Assembly: GCA_045106195.1 (NCBI GenBank)
Contig: JBGCEH010000001.1
Span: forward strand, 62,001 to 126,000
From: Granulosicoccus sp045106195
GTDB taxonomy: Bacteria; Pseudomonadota; Gammaproteobacteria; Granulosicoccales; Granulosicoccaceae
Length of the DNA: 64,000 bases
Direction: 5' to 3'
Shown: piece by piece, positions 18,102 to 28,468 of the stretch
How the letters are laid out: the number at the start of each line of letters is the position of its first letter
Position numbering within the stretch: the stretch's first letter is position 1
Position numbers and translations under genes: made by a program
The notes under the pieces: generated by a model
The model's input: only the letters and a program-made list of their open reading frames with translations
The model's database searches: none
What the model was told of the DNA's origin: nothing

Positions 18102-19598
18102 TCAGTACTTAGGGGTTGAAATTTGTTGCACGAGGTTCTCCACTGAGGCGTGCATGACGTGGCCAATGACATTCGGCCAGACGCCTATCAGCAATACAAA
18201 TGCTGCAAGTAGTCCCAGCATCCAGAACTCGCGTTTGTTGATGTCGGTCAGGGCTGCAACCTTGTCATTACCGATGGGGCCCATGATGACGCGCTTGACC
18301 ATCCATAAAGTATAAGCGGCACCCAGAATCAATGTACTTGCAGCGAGAAAAGCGATCCAGAAGTTTGCCTTGAAGCTTGCCAGTATGACCATGAATTCAC
18401 CAACGAAGCCTGAAGTACCGGGAAGGCCGGCATTGGCCATGGCAAAAAACACCATGAAGGCACCAAAGATAGGCATGGTATTGATCACACCGCCATAGTC
18501 GGCAATTTCACGGCTGTGAATACGGTCGTACATGACACCAACACACAGGAACATCGCAGCGGAGATGAAGCCGTGCGAGATCATCTGGATCATCGCGCCC
18601 TCAAGACCGAGTTCTACCCCGGCGATATCACCCTTGGCGATTAGCTGGAAGGCGATGAAGATACCCAGCGTGACAAAGCCCATATGCGATATGGATGAAT
18701 AGGCAATCAGCTTCTTCATGTCTCGCTGCGCCAGTGCAACAAAACCGATGTAGACAATGGCAACCAAAGAAATAACGATCATGAAGGTACCCATACCGGC
18801 GCTGGCATCCGGTGTAACTGGCAAACTGAAGCGCAGAAATCCGTAACCACCCATCTTCAACATGATGGCTGCCAGTACTGCAGAACCTGCCGTCGGTGCT
18901 TCAACGTGCGCATCCGGTAACCATGTATGCACCGGCCACATCGGAATCTTGACGGCAAAGGCTGCAAGAAAAGCCAGGAATATCCAGAACTGCTGTTGCT
19001 CATTAAGCACAAGTGCGTGCAGATCCAGCACTCCGAATGAACCACCTTCCCGGTACATATAAATGAGTGCGATAAGCATCATCACCGAGCCAAGAAAGGT
19101 ATACAGGAAGAACTTGACGGTGGCATACACTCGATTCGGGCCGCCCCAGATACCGATGATCAGGAACATCGGGATAAGCGTGGCTTCGAAGAAAACGTAG
19201 AACAAGATGGAATCCATTGCTGAGAATACACCGACCATCAGGCCCGTCATGATAGAGAAGGCACCGAGGTATATTGCCGGACGGTCCTTGATCACTTCCC
19301 AGGCCGATATGACGACGATGACGTTGATCATGGTAGTCAATACGATCAGTGGCATTGATATTCCATCAACCCCTAACGCGTAATTGATATCAAATGACGG
19401 TAACCAGGCGACACTCTCAGTGAATTGCATGGTCGGGGTTGTGGTGTCAAAGCCGAAGTAGAGCGGCAAGCTGACCAGAAAGGTCAGAATGGATGCACCC
19501 ATGGCAAATTTGCGCGCACTGCTGTTACCAGTGGCGATGATGAGAATACCCGCAACAATGGGTAACCAGATCGTTAGACTTAGAATTGGAAAGCTCAA
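18102..19598 (-). CDS. nuoM: NADH-quinone oxidoreductase subunit M
   Basis: Antiporter-like membrane subunit, 498 residues with about 14 transmembrane helices. The conserved core has FFEATLIPMFLIIGIWGG and MWPVHTWLPDAHVEAPTAGS, the charged and His residues of which line the proton path in the family. The start is TTG; an in-frame TGA lies shortly upstream with no ATG between. It sits 50 nt after nuoL. Confidence 0.96.
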   Translation of the reverse strand: MSFPILSLTIWLPIVAGILIIATGNSSARKFAMGASILTFLVSLPLYFGFDTTTPTMQFTESVAWLPSFDINYALGVDGISMPLIVLTTMINVIVVISAWEVIKDRPAIYLGAFSIMTGLMVGVFSAMDSILFYVFFEATLIPMFLIIGIWGGPNRVYATVKFFLYTFLGSVMMLIALIYMYREGGSFGVLDLHALVLNEQQQFWIFLAFLAAFAVKIPMWPVHTWLPDAHVEAPTAGSAVLAAIMLKMGGYGFLRFSLPVTPDASAGMGTFMIVISLVAIVYIGFVALAQRDMKKLIAYSSISHMGFVTLGIFIAFQLIAKGDIAGVELGLEGAMIQMISHGFISAAMFLCVGVMYDRIHSREIADYGGVINTMPIFGAFMVFFAMANAGLPGTSGFVGEFMVILASFKANFWIAFLAASTLILGAAYTLWMVKRVIMGPIGNDKVAALTDINKREFWMLGLLAAFVLLIGVWPNVIGHVMHASVENLVQQISTPKY

Positions 19599-19648
19599 TG
19601 TTTCGATCTCGATCGGGAATCAGTTGGCAGCATCATGAGTTATCCGGG

Positions 19649-21601
19649 TTACGAAAAAAGAAACCAGGTGAGCATGGCGAGCAAGCCCAGAATCATGGCG
19701 AACGCATAGTGAAACAGCATGCCGCTCTGTACATGACGGGCAATACCTGACAACAGCCCTACCCCTTTTGCGGTGCCATTAACCAATGCTCCATCAATCA
19801 GCGCCATATCGCCCTTCTTCCAGAGTTGCTGTCCAAGGCTGACACTACCGCGTGCAAATACCGCTTGATTGAAATCATCAAAGCCGTACTTGTTATCCAG
19901 AATGCGACGCAGGAAGCCCAGTTTGGAATCCAGAAAGGCCGGGATTGCCGGAGCGAGAATATAGAACACAAATGCTGTTAGAACCCCGGCAAGCGCCAGG
20001 TATACCGCAGGCCCGTGAAAGGCATGACTGACGAAGGCGATCGGGCCGTGATATTCCTCGCCCACTTTGGCGAGAACATCGTGTTCTGTTGCAACGTAGA
20101 TGATGTCCTTGAAATAGTCACCGAAGACCACTGCTGTGACGGTGAAAAATCCAATCAACAGGGACGGAATCGCCAAAAGGATAAGCGGGACCGTAACGAC
20201 TTTGGGTGACTCATGCGCATGATCGAGAGTCTGTGCATCCATACGTGGCTTTCCGTGGAAGACCAGGAAGAACAATCGGAACGAGTAGAAGGCTGTAACG
20301 AAAACGCCGCCAACGACAGCCCAGTAAGCGATATGCGCACCGGGGATGGTGGAGGCGTGAACAGCTTCGATGATGATGTCCTTTGAATAGAATCCGGAGA
20401 ACAACGGAAAACCGATGAGCGCCAGCGAACCTATCAAGGAGGTCCAGTATGTAATCGGCATTTTATTTCGAAGCCCGCCCATTTTCCGAATATCCTGCTC
20501 ATGATGCATGGCGATGATCACCGAACCCGCGGCAAGAAACAGCAGTGCCTTGAAGAAGGCGTGTGTCATAAGATGGAACATGGCCGCAGAGTATGCGGAC
20601 ACGCCCAGCGCGACAGTCATGTAACCCAGCTGCGACAGCGTGGAATAAGCCACGACGCGCTTGATGTCGTTCTGGACCATGCCGATCAGACCCATGAAGA
20701 ACGCGGTGAAGGCACCAATAATCAGGATGAAGCTCAGCGCCGTTTCAGATAATTCGAACATGGGCGACATGCGCGAGACCATGAAAATACCAGCCGTCAC
20801 CATGGTGGCAGCATGAATCAGTGCGGAGATTGGCGTCGGGCCTTCCATAGAGTCCGGTAGCCAGACATGCAGTGGCGCTTGAGCAGACTTACCCATAGCT
20901 CCGATAAATAACAGGATGCAAAGAACAGTCAGAACATCCCATTCAGCGCTACCGACGATGGTCATGGTCTCTCCGACAAGGCCGGGAGCCGCTGCAAAGG
21001 CATCGGTATAGGCAAGGCTGTTGGTGTACATGACAATACCCGCAATACCCAGTACGAAGCCGAAATCACCCACGCGGTTAACCAGAAACGCTTTCATGTT
21101 GGCGAATATGGCCGTCTCTTTCTTGTAGTAGAAACCGATTAGCAAGTAGGAGACCGTCCCCACCGCTTCCCAGCCAAAGAACAGCTGCAGGAAGTTGTTA
21201 GACATGACCAGCATGAGCATAGAGAACGTGAACAGGGAGATGTAACAGAAGAAGCGCTCATACCCGTCGTCGTCATGCATATAACCGATGGTGTAGATGT
21301 GCACCATGAGCGAGACGAAGTTCACCACCAGCAACATCAGCACCGTCAGGTTATCGACCATGAAACCGATTTCGAACCGAATATCGCCACTGATTAGCCA
21401 GGTGTAGATGTTCTCGTTGAATACTGGCGCATCGCCGATCACCACATGGAAGAACGCGAAAACCGACAGCACCAATGAAAAGGCGACGCCGGCAATTGTT
21501 ATGCGATGAGAGTTGATACGGCCGAGTTTACGTCCGAACAGCCCGGTAGCAATTGCTGCAAATAATGGAGCAAGCGGGATAAGTGTATAAAATAGCTTCA
21601 C
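19649..21601 (-). CDS. nuoL: NADH-quinone oxidoreductase subunit L
   Basis: Largest antiporter-like subunit, 650 residues (E. coli NuoL is 613), including the C-terminal extension with the long lateral helix. Core motifs are FFGWEAVGTVSYLLIGFYY and the QAPLHVWLPDSMEGPTPIS segment. The start is GTG at 21601, five bases after the nuoK stop. Part of the proton-pumping arm in the inner membrane. Confidence 0.96.
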   Translation of the reverse strand: MKLFYTLIPLAPLFAAIATGLFGRKLGRINSHRITIAGVAFSLVLSVFAFFHVVIGDAPVFNENIYTWLISGDIRFEIGFMVDNLTVLMLLVVNFVSLMVHIYTIGYMHDDDGYERFFCYISLFTFSMLMLVMSNNFLQLFFGWEAVGTVSYLLIGFYYKKETAIFANMKAFLVNRVGDFGFVLGIAGIVMYTNSLAYTDAFAAAPGLVGETMTIVGSAEWDVLTVLCILLFIGAMGKSAQAPLHVWLPDSMEGPTPISALIHAATMVTAGIFMVSRMSPMFELSETALSFILIIGAFTAFFMGLIGMVQNDIKRVVAYSTLSQLGYMTVALGVSAYSAAMFHLMTHAFFKALLFLAAGSVIIAMHHEQDIRKMGGLRNKMPITYWTSLIGSLALIGFPLFSGFYSKDIIIEAVHASTIPGAHIAYWAVVGGVFVTAFYSFRLFFLVFHGKPRMDAQTLDHAHESPKVVTVPLILLAIPSLLIGFFTVTAVVFGDYFKDIIYVATEHDVLAKVGEEYHGPIAFVSHAFHGPAVYLALAGVLTAFVFYILAPAIPAFLDSKLGFLRRILDNKYGFDDFNQAVFARGSVSLGQQLWKKGDMALIDGALVNGTAKGVGLLSGIARHVQSGMLFHYAFAMILGLLAMLTWFLFS

Positions 21602-21606
21602 GTGCT

Positions 21607-21912
21607 CTATCCCTTCAGTGCGTCTAGGTCAGTGACGTTGATTGTCGAGCGATTACGGAACAACACGACAAGAATCGCCAAGCCAATGGCAGCTTCTGCC
21701 GCGGCCACGGTAAGAATGAAGAAAACGAAGATCTGCCCTGCCCCGTCACCCAGAAAATGGGAGAAGGCGACAAAATTCATGTTCACTGACAGCAGCATCA
21801 GTTCGATGCACATTAACAGGATGATGACGTTTTTCCTGTTCAGGAATATGCCAACCACGCTCAGGCAGAAAAGCAGCGCACCCAGAGCGAGAAAATGGGA
21901 CAAAGTAATCAT
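21607..21912 (-). CDS. nuoK: NADH-quinone oxidoreductase subunit K
   Basis: A 101-residue, three-helix membrane subunit. The two buried glutamates typical of NuoK are visible (MCIELMLLSVN near residue 36 and AAAEAAIGLAI near 72). The length equals that of E. coli NuoK (100). Conserved position between nuoJ and nuoL. Confidence 0.97.
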   Translation of the reverse strand: MITLSHFLALGALLFCLSVVGIFLNRKNVIILLMCIELMLLSVNMNFVAFSHFLGDGAGQIFVFFILTVAAAEAAIGLAILVVLFRNRSTINVTDLDALKG

Positions 21913-21955
21913 GTGCGATTAGCTCGGGTTGAGACGGTGAGTTGCTTGCAAGCCA

Positions 21956-22564
21956 CTAGCTGCGTTTCTCGGAAGGCATCTGAACAATGCGCAGACGATC
22001 TTTCTTGGACGCCTCAATCTGTTGTGCGGGCGATTGGTACTTGGTATCCGGCCGGCGACGCATGGTCAGGGCGATGGCAGCCACAATGGCAACCAGCAAT
22101 ATGATGGCGGCAATCTCGAACTGAAACAGGTAATCGTCGTACAGCAGTCGACCCAGCGTTTCCGTATTGCTCAATTGATCTGCCGTAGCACGTTCTGGTA
22201 TGGGGTACTGATCCGCCTTGAAGTATCTTTGCGTAATAAGAAATATCATCTCGGCAAGCATAATGGCGCCCACAAGAAGCCCGACAGGCAGGTATTTCAC
22301 GAAGCCTTCACGCAGCGGCTCGACGTTTACGTCAAGCATCATTACCACGAAGAGGAACAGCACCATAACGGCACCCACATAGACGAGCACTAGCGTGATA
22401 GCGAGAAACTCGGCCTCCAGCAAAAGCCATATTCCAGCGCACGTAAAAAACGTCAAAACCAGAAACATGGCAGCGTGCACAGGATTGCGTGCAGTAATAA
22501 CAGCCGCAGCAGCACCAACCATGATGATTGCGAATGCATAAAAAACGATGAGTTCAAAGGTCAC
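21956..22564 (-). CDS. nuoJ: NADH-quinone oxidoreductase subunit J
   Basis: A 202-residue membrane subunit with five hydrophobic helices and the conserved third-helix region (LVYVGAVMVLFLFVVMML, residues ~58-75) that forms part of the E-channel. GTG start. It has a hydrophilic tail rich in charged residues after residue 175. Confidence 0.96.
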   Translation of the reverse strand: MTFELIVFYAFAIIMVGAAAAVITARNPVHAAMFLVLTFFTCAGIWLLLEAEFLAITLVLVYVGAVMVLFLFVVMMLDVNVEPLREGFVKYLPVGLLVGAIMLAEMIFLITQRYFKADQYPIPERATADQLSNTETLGRLLYDDYLFQFEIAAIILLVAIVAAIALTMRRRPDTKYQSPAQQIEASKKDRLRIVQMPSEKRS

Positions 22565-22597
22565 GGTGTTTCTCGAAAAATGATTCCAGAAGCGAAA

Positions 22598-23089
22598 CTA
22601 TCGGAACGCTGAATCGGCAGCGCGGTCAGCGGCTATTTGGTCTTCGTACTTGTCACCGATAGCCAACAACTTGTCTTTTGTCATAATCTGCTCACCGCGA
22701 TTCTCGAAGTGGTACTCGAAAATGCGTGTCTCTACAATAGAATCTACCGGGCAAGCCTCTTCACAGAATCCACAGAAAATGCATTTGAACAGATCTATGT
22801 CGTAACGTGTGGTTCTTCGTGTACCGTCTTCACGCTGGTCAGAGTCAATAGTAATAGCCAGAGCAGGGCATACTGCCTCGCACAACTTGCAGGCAATGCA
22901 GCGTTCCTCACCATTCGGATAACGTCGCAACGCATGCAACCCTCTAAAGCGATGCGATTGGGGTGTCTTCTCTTCCGGGTACTGGATAGTAATACTGCCG
23001 GCGACGAAATAACGTCCCGTCAGGCTCATCCCTTTCAAAAGCTCCCACAAGGTGAAGCTCTTGAAGTATTTGCTGATTTGTCCTGTCAT
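22598..23089 (-). CDS. nuoI: NADH-quinone oxidoreductase subunit I
   Basis: A 163-residue subunit carrying two [4Fe-4S] clusters (N6a, N6b). The motifs CIACKLCEAVCP and CIFCGFCEEACP (both CxxCxxCxxxCP) are complete. The N-terminal amphipathic part (TRYFVAGSITIQYPEEKTP) contacts the membrane arm. The length matches the proteobacterial 162-164. Confidence 0.97.
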   Translation of the reverse strand: MTGQISKYFKSFTLWELLKGMSLTGRYFVAGSITIQYPEEKTPQSHRFRGLHALRRYPNGEERCIACKLCEAVCPALAITIDSDQREDGTRRTTRYDIDLFKCIFCGFCEEACPVDSIVETRIFEYHFENRGEQIMTKDKLLAIGDKYEDQIAADRAADSAFR

Positions 23090-23110
23090 GTTTGTCTCGA
23101 ATAATCGTTT

Positions 23111-24127
23111 CTATACGCCACCGGAGCGAACCGCGCTAAACCACGGCCCGACTTCGAAATAGATCGCAAATCCCACCACGGCAATCCACACGATGGTGAC
23201 CGGGATAAACACCTTCCAACCCAGACGCATGATCTGGTCATAACGGTATCGTGGGAAAGTGGCTCTCAGCCATACAAAAACGAAGAGTAAAAGTACGGTT
23301 TTAATCAGGAACCAGTGGATACCATCGCCCACTCCGTCAATCGGTGACAACCAGCCGCCGAGAAACATGATGGCCGCAAGCGCAGCTATCAGGATCATGT
23401 TGGCGTACTCGGCCAGAAAGAACAGCGCAAACGCCATGCCTGAGTAGTCAACGTGGAAGCCTGCAACGATTTCCGATTCACCTTCCGCGACGTCGAATGG
23501 TGCGCGATTGGTTTCTGCAACACCGGATATGAAATAGACAATGGCCAACGGAAACAGCGGTAACAAATACCAGTTGGTAAAACCGCCACTCTGTGCACGG
23601 ACGATGTCACCAAGGTTGAGACTACCGGACATCATCAAAACGCCGATAAGCGCAAAGCCCATAGCGATTTCATAAGCGACAATTTGAGCCGCCGAACGCA
23701 TGGCACCCAGAAACGCATATTTGGAATTCGATGCCCAACCAGCAATGATAACGCCGTAAACGCCCACCGATGTCATTGCCAGGACATAAAGCAAACCCGC
23801 ATTGACATCGGCAATCTGCCAGCCGTCGGTAAACGGTATGACAGCCCATGCTGCGAAGGCTGGAGCCAGGGACAGGATAGGAGCCGTGAGGAATAACAGC
23901 CGCGATGCATTGGTCGGAACAATGACTTCTTTGCACAAAAGTTTGAAGACATCGGCAAATGGCTGACCCAGCCCCTTGAAGCCAACGCGATTGGGACCTA
24001 TGCGTACATGCATGAAGCCAATAACCTTACGTTCAAAAAGCGTTAGGTAAGCAACACTCAGGATCAGTGGCACCATAACCAGCAGGATCTTGAATACGGT
24101 AACTATCGTGAGGATCAATCCGTCCAT
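23111..24127 (-). CDS. nuoH: NADH-quinone oxidoreductase subunit H
   Basis: A 338-residue membrane subunit that forms the quinone chamber, with eight hydrophobic helices. Family signatures: FERKVIGFMHVRIGPNRVG (residues ~31-49), AETNRAPFDVAEGESEIV (~203-220) and LRATFPRYRYDQIMRLGW near the end. Its ATG overlaps the nuoG stop by one base (TGATG), so the two are coupled. Confidence 0.97.
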   Translation of the reverse strand: MDGLILTIVTVFKILLVMVPLILSVAYLTLFERKVIGFMHVRIGPNRVGFKGLGQPFADVFKLLCKEVIVPTNASRLLFLTAPILSLAPAFAAWAVIPFTDGWQIADVNAGLLYVLAMTSVGVYGVIIAGWASNSKYAFLGAMRSAAQIVAYEIAMGFALIGVLMMSGSLNLGDIVRAQSGGFTNWYLLPLFPLAIVYFISGVAETNRAPFDVAEGESEIVAGFHVDYSGMAFALFFLAEYANMILIAALAAIMFLGGWLSPIDGVGDGIHWFLIKTVLLLFVFVWLRATFPRYRYDQIMRLGWKVFIPVTIVWIAVVGFAIYFEVGPWFSAVRSGGV

Positions 24128-26487
24128 CAGGCTTTACTCACCTCGATCGTGCCAAACAATTCGCCAAGCGCCTGAGTTTCGGGTAAGCCCGCAGGAACCC
24201 ACACGCAGCCTTCCGGCACCGCATTGTCGACCTTTGCCGGTAACGAGACCGCACTTCCATTCTGGCGTACAGACACCTGATCACCATCCTTTACTGACAG
24301 GCTTGCCGCCTGCGATGAGGACATGACAGCAAACGCCTGCTTGCCATCCATCGATTTCTGCAACGGTTGTGAACGTCTTACGATGGGGTCGGTCGCATAC
24401 ATGGGCGTCTCACCCGCACGAAGCAGCGTTTCATTGCTCGGTGCATAAAAAGCCGGGACGTGATCGAATGTTGTCAGGTTACTTAAAGTCACTGACTTGC
24501 ATTGTTCCTGAAGTTCGCGCGTCACAGCCTCCGGACTGTCATAGTCAAACCCGTCAAGCTGCAGTTCATCGGCAAGCACCCGAAAAATCTTCCATGCCGG
24601 ACGTGCATCCCCGGGAGGATTGGTTGTGCCTTTGGCACTCTGCCAGGCACCGGCGGCATTGACGTAGGTGCCGAAGGTTTCGGTAAACGCGGCTGCCGGC
24701 AATATGACGCTGGCATGTTGCTTCAAACCGTCGCTGATGTACGAGCTGATACCGACTACCCCTTCGGCGGCTTCCAGCGACTTTATGGCATAGGCTGGTC
24801 GTGCTGCATCGAATTCGATTTCTGCCCCGACAATCAGATAGGCTTTCATTGGCGTATCAAGCATTTCAAGTGCGGTTTTGCCATGCGTTGCGCCCGAAGC
24901 CAATGCCTGACCGCCGGGAAGACGATGAGGCACAGCGCCCGCTAGCCAGGCACCAGCGGTATTGGAACGTTCCGCGAGCAGGCCAAGTGTTGCGCCTGTG
25001 GCGTTAGCCAGTGCCGTAGCCAGATACTGCAACTGTGCGTAACCGGGATGTTGAACGCTGATATTGCCCAGCATGACAGCCGCGCGCTCTCCGTTTTTCA
25101 ATGAATCGGCTATCTGTTGATGACGATCATCGCAGTCCATTGGCGGCACGTCAGCCATGGATGAGATATCGGCACCTGCAGCACGGGCGACACAATACAG
25201 CTCTGACACCATACGATCGTAACGAGTGGCAATGCATACTGAGGATTCGAAGTGCAACGGGAACTGACGAGGATTGATAAAGCTGATAGCAGCACCTTTC
25301 AACGCCGATTTGCGCAAGCGTAACGCCGCTATGGGCTGGTCCTTGCGAATGTTGGAGCCTATGAGTAGCGCAGCATCCAGCGTTTCCAGATCATTGAGCT
25401 GCATACCCAGCCATGGCATGACAGGTGCAGAACCTTGCGCCGAGAAATCCAGTTGTCCAAGGCGGTGATCGATGTTGTTTGTGCCGAGCGCACGACCCAG
25501 CTTCTGAGACAGATAAAGCTCTTCGACAGTAATACTGGGTGACACCAGTACACCAAGATTTTCGCCGGACGACTTCAGTACATTGGCAGCAGCTGCCAGT
25601 GCCGTTGGCCAATCGCAATCCTTCAGCTCACCGTTAATACGGACCATCGGCGATTGCAGACGATCACTGCTGTTAAGACCCTGATAACTGAAACGATCAC
25701 GATCTGCTATCCAGACTTCGTTGATGCCTTCATTCTCACGAGGGATAACACGATTGATGGTGCTGCCATCCATATGCACGAAAACATTGGAGCCAACCGA
25801 GTCATGTGGTGACACGGACGGTTTTTGCTGTAACTCCCAGGAGCGTGCTGTGTAGCGTGAAGGACGCGCTGTCAATGCACCGACCGGGCAAATATCAATA
25901 ACATTGCCGGATACTTCAGATACCACTGATTTTTCAATGTAGGTTCCGATACGCACGTTTTCGCCGCGTCCTGTTGCGCCCAGCTCTCGGATACCGGCAA
26001 TTTCTTCACCGAAGCGAACACAACGCGTGCAGTGGATGCAGCGTGTCATCTCAGTCGCGATCAGGGGACCGATGTATTTATCGAAAACAACGCGCTTGCC
26101 TTCCGTGTACTGCGAGGCACTGTTGCCATAACCCATGGCGACATCCTGCAACTCACACTCACCGCCCTGATCGCAAATCGGGCAATCCAGTGGATGGTTG
26201 ATAAGCAGAAATTCCATGGTGCCCTTCTGGGCTTCACGGGCAAGTTTTGATGCGGTATGCACCACCATATCCGGCATGACCGGCGTAGCACAGGCCGGCA
26301 ATGGCTTAGGCGCTTTTTCAACCTCGACCAGGCACATGCGGCAGTTGGCAGCGACCGACAATTTCTTGTGGTAGCAGAAGCGCGGCACATCGATGCCCGC
26401 GCCATCGGTGACCTCGATCAGCATCTGGCCACGCTTTGCCGTCAGCGGTTTCCCGTCAACGGTTATATTGATTGTATCGTCGCTCAT
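24127..26487 (-). CDS. nuoG: NADH-quinone oxidoreductase subunit G
   Basis: A 786-residue peripheral-arm subunit. The N-terminal [2Fe-2S] module has FCYHKKLSVAANCRMC; the His-Cys cluster site follows (HPLDCPICDQGGECELQD), then a [4Fe-4S] site (CIHCTRCVRFGEEIAG). The remainder is a degenerate molybdopterin-oxidoreductase-like domain, as in all NuoG. The ATG at 26487 (MSDDTINITVDG) is preferred; an upstream in-frame TTG at 26511 would overlap nuoF by eight bases. Confidence 0.95.
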   Translation of the reverse strand: MSDDTINITVDGKPLTAKRGQMLIEVTDGAGIDVPRFCYHKKLSVAANCRMCLVEVEKAPKPLPACATPVMPDMVVHTASKLAREAQKGTMEFLLINHPLDCPICDQGGECELQDVAMGYGNSASQYTEGKRVVFDKYIGPLIATEMTRCIHCTRCVRFGEEIAGIRELGATGRGENVRIGTYIEKSVVSEVSGNVIDICPVGALTARPSRYTARSWELQQKPSVSPHDSVGSNVFVHMDGSTINRVIPRENEGINEVWIADRDRFSYQGLNSSDRLQSPMVRINGELKDCDWPTALAAAANVLKSSGENLGVLVSPSITVEELYLSQKLGRALGTNNIDHRLGQLDFSAQGSAPVMPWLGMQLNDLETLDAALLIGSNIRKDQPIAALRLRKSALKGAAISFINPRQFPLHFESSVCIATRYDRMVSELYCVARAAGADISSMADVPPMDCDDRHQQIADSLKNGERAAVMLGNISVQHPGYAQLQYLATALANATGATLGLLAERSNTAGAWLAGAVPHRLPGGQALASGATHGKTALEMLDTPMKAYLIVGAEIEFDAARPAYAIKSLEAAEGVVGISSYISDGLKQHASVILPAAAFTETFGTYVNAAGAWQSAKGTTNPPGDARPAWKIFRVLADELQLDGFDYDSPEAVTRELQEQCKSVTLSNLTTFDHVPAFYAPSNETLLRAGETPMYATDPIVRRSQPLQKSMDGKQAFAVMSSSQAASLSVKDGDQVSVRQNGSAVSLPAKVDNAVPEGCVWVPAGLPETQALGELFGTIEVSKA

Positions 26488-26503
26488 ATCGATTGACTGC
26501 CCA

Positions 26504-27847
26504 TCAGGCAACTGCCCCTAATTTTTCGCTGACCCCGAGTTTTTCACCAACGATACTGCGTCCGTTTTCGATGTAGTACTCGAACTCATGCCTGTAGTGC
26601 TTCACGAAACTTTGCACCGGCATAGCCGCAGCGTCGCCCAAGGCACAAATGGTTCTTCCTGCAATCTTGCCCGCCACATCCTCAAGCCTGGCAATATCTT
26701 CAGGCATGCCCTTACCTTCAACAATCCTGGTGAGCATGCGATACAACCAACCGGTACCTTCCCGGCATGGTGTGCATTGCCCGCAACTCTCCGAGTAATA
26801 AAACCGGGATATGCGACGCAGGGCTGCCACCATATCAGTGGTTTCATTCATCACAATAACCGCACCCGAACCCAGCATGGAGCCCGCATTTTTGGAGATA
26901 CTGTCGTAATCCATATTGGTGTTCATCATGATCTCACCGGGTACCACGGGTACCGATGAGCCACCGGGAATAACCGCCTTTAACGGGATACCGTCTTTCA
27001 TGCCACCGCACAACTCGAGTAATGTTGCAAACGGGGTACCGAGATTGATCTCGAAGTTACCGGGCTCTGCAACATGACCGGACACAGAAAAGCATTTCTG
27101 TCCGCCAGCTGTTTCGATGCCCATACCCTTGAACCATTCAGCACCGTTGCGCACGATGGCAGGAACACTGGCAACGGATTCGGTGTTGTTAATGGTCGTT
27201 GGGCGACCGTAAAGACCGAAGCCTGCCGGAAACGGGGGCTTGAACCGTGGCTGGCCTTTTTTGCCTTCCAGTGATTCAAGTAGTGCCGTTTCTTCACCGC
27301 AAATGTAGGCCCCGGCGCCTAGAGTTCCGATGACTTCGATATCGATACCACTTCCCTTGATGTCCTTGCCTGCCCAGCCATTGTCGTAGGCGGCCTTGAT
27401 AGCGGCCATGAAATTGGTATAGACCTGATCCATGAATTCGCCGCGCATATAGTTGTAGGCAACCGAGGCACGAATCGCATAGCTACCAATCAACATACCT
27501 TCGACAAGTGCATGCGGGTTGAATCGAATGAGATCGCGGTCCTTGCAGGTGCCGGGCTCTGATTCATCGGAGTTGATGACAAAGTAGCTTTGCCCGCCGT
27601 TCTTGGGCATGAAGCTCCATTTGAGGCCCGTGGGAAATCCTGCGCCACCACGTCCTCGCAGCCCCGAATCCTTGACGATCTGGACAACGTCATCAGGCTC
27701 GAGTTTTTCATCGAGTATTTTTTGCCACGCTTGATAGCCACCGATTTTAAGGTAGTTTTCATAGGTCCAGGGCTCATCGAATTGCAGGGTTGTGTAACAA
27801 ACCTGATTCATCGGTGGCAGACCTTCGGGAAGTTTTCTCTCGCTCAT
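26504..27847 (-). CDS. nuoF: NADH-quinone oxidoreductase subunit F (NADH and FMN binding)
   Basis: A 447-residue electron-input subunit. It has the NADH-site glycine-rich segment SGLRGRGGAGFPTG (residues ~60-73), FMN-site residues around NSDESEPGTCKDR (~92-104), GAYICGEETALLESLEG, and the N3 [4Fe-4S] ligand motif ESCGQCTPCREG (~353-364). It transfers hydride from NADH via FMN into the cluster chain. 27 nt after nuoE. Confidence 0.97.
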   Translation of the reverse strand: MSERKLPEGLPPMNQVCYTTLQFDEPWTYENYLKIGGYQAWQKILDEKLEPDDVVQIVKDSGLRGRGGAGFPTGLKWSFMPKNGGQSYFVINSDESEPGTCKDRDLIRFNPHALVEGMLIGSYAIRASVAYNYMRGEFMDQVYTNFMAAIKAAYDNGWAGKDIKGSGIDIEVIGTLGAGAYICGEETALLESLEGKKGQPRFKPPFPAGFGLYGRPTTINNTESVASVPAIVRNGAEWFKGMGIETAGGQKCFSVSGHVAEPGNFEINLGTPFATLLELCGGMKDGIPLKAVIPGGSSVPVVPGEIMMNTNMDYDSISKNAGSMLGSGAVIVMNETTDMVAALRRISRFYYSESCGQCTPCREGTGWLYRMLTRIVEGKGMPEDIARLEDVAGKIAGRTICALGDAAAMPVQSFVKHYRHEFEYYIENGRSIVGEKLGVSEKLGAVA

Positions 27848-27874
27848 AGTATTTATGGTTTCCTTCGCGATGGC

Positions 27875-28396
27875 CTAGTCAAGAGCATCCAGAATCTCAT
27901 CCACTGAATCAGGGGTGAGATTGGTGTGATACACATGATTGACCTGCATCATGGGTCCGCCCGAGCAAGCTGCCAGACACTCTTCTTCCACTTTAAGGAA
28001 GATACGCCCGTCAGCTGTGGACTCACCCAGCTTGATGCCGTATTTGTTTTCTACATGATTCACGATGTTGTCCGACCCCATCAGCATGCAACTGATGTTG
28101 GTACAGATAGCGACACAGTTGCGTCCCACCGGTTTGGTTTCGAACATGGAATAAAAACTGGCAACCTCATAGACAGCAATGGGTGCCATCTCGAGCTTTG
28201 CCGCGACTGCATCCATCAGTTCGGTAGATAACCAACCCTGATTCTGGTGCTGGGCCACGCTCAGAGCTGCCAGAACCGCACTTTGTTTCCGGTCATCCGG
28301 GTAGCGTGACATCCACTCCTCGATCTCCTCGATGGAATGAGCATTCAGTACGCTTTCCGGTGCGGGCAAACTGACATCAGCCGGTACGGAACTCAT
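27875..28396 (-). CDS. nuoE: NADH-quinone oxidoreductase subunit E
   Basis: A 173-residue thioredoxin-fold subunit binding the N1a [2Fe-2S] cluster. The four ligand cysteines are visible: CTNISCMLMG (Cx4C, residues ~97-106) and EECLAACSGGP (Cx3C, ~137-147). It pairs with NuoF in the NADH dehydrogenase module. Confidence 0.97.
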   Translation of the reverse strand: MSSVPADVSLPAPESVLNAHSIEEIEEWMSRYPDDRKQSAVLAALSVAQHQNQGWLSTELMDAVAAKLEMAPIAVYEVASFYSMFETKPVGRNCVAICTNISCMLMGSDNIVNHVENKYGIKLGESTADGRIFLKVEEECLAACSGGPMMQVNHVYHTNLTPDSVDEILDALD

Positions 28397-28468
28397 GATT
28401 GTCTCTCTATATCAGGCATAACGTGAAATTGGGTAGGTGCCGTGTCTTGGCTTTCAACAGGGTTGCCA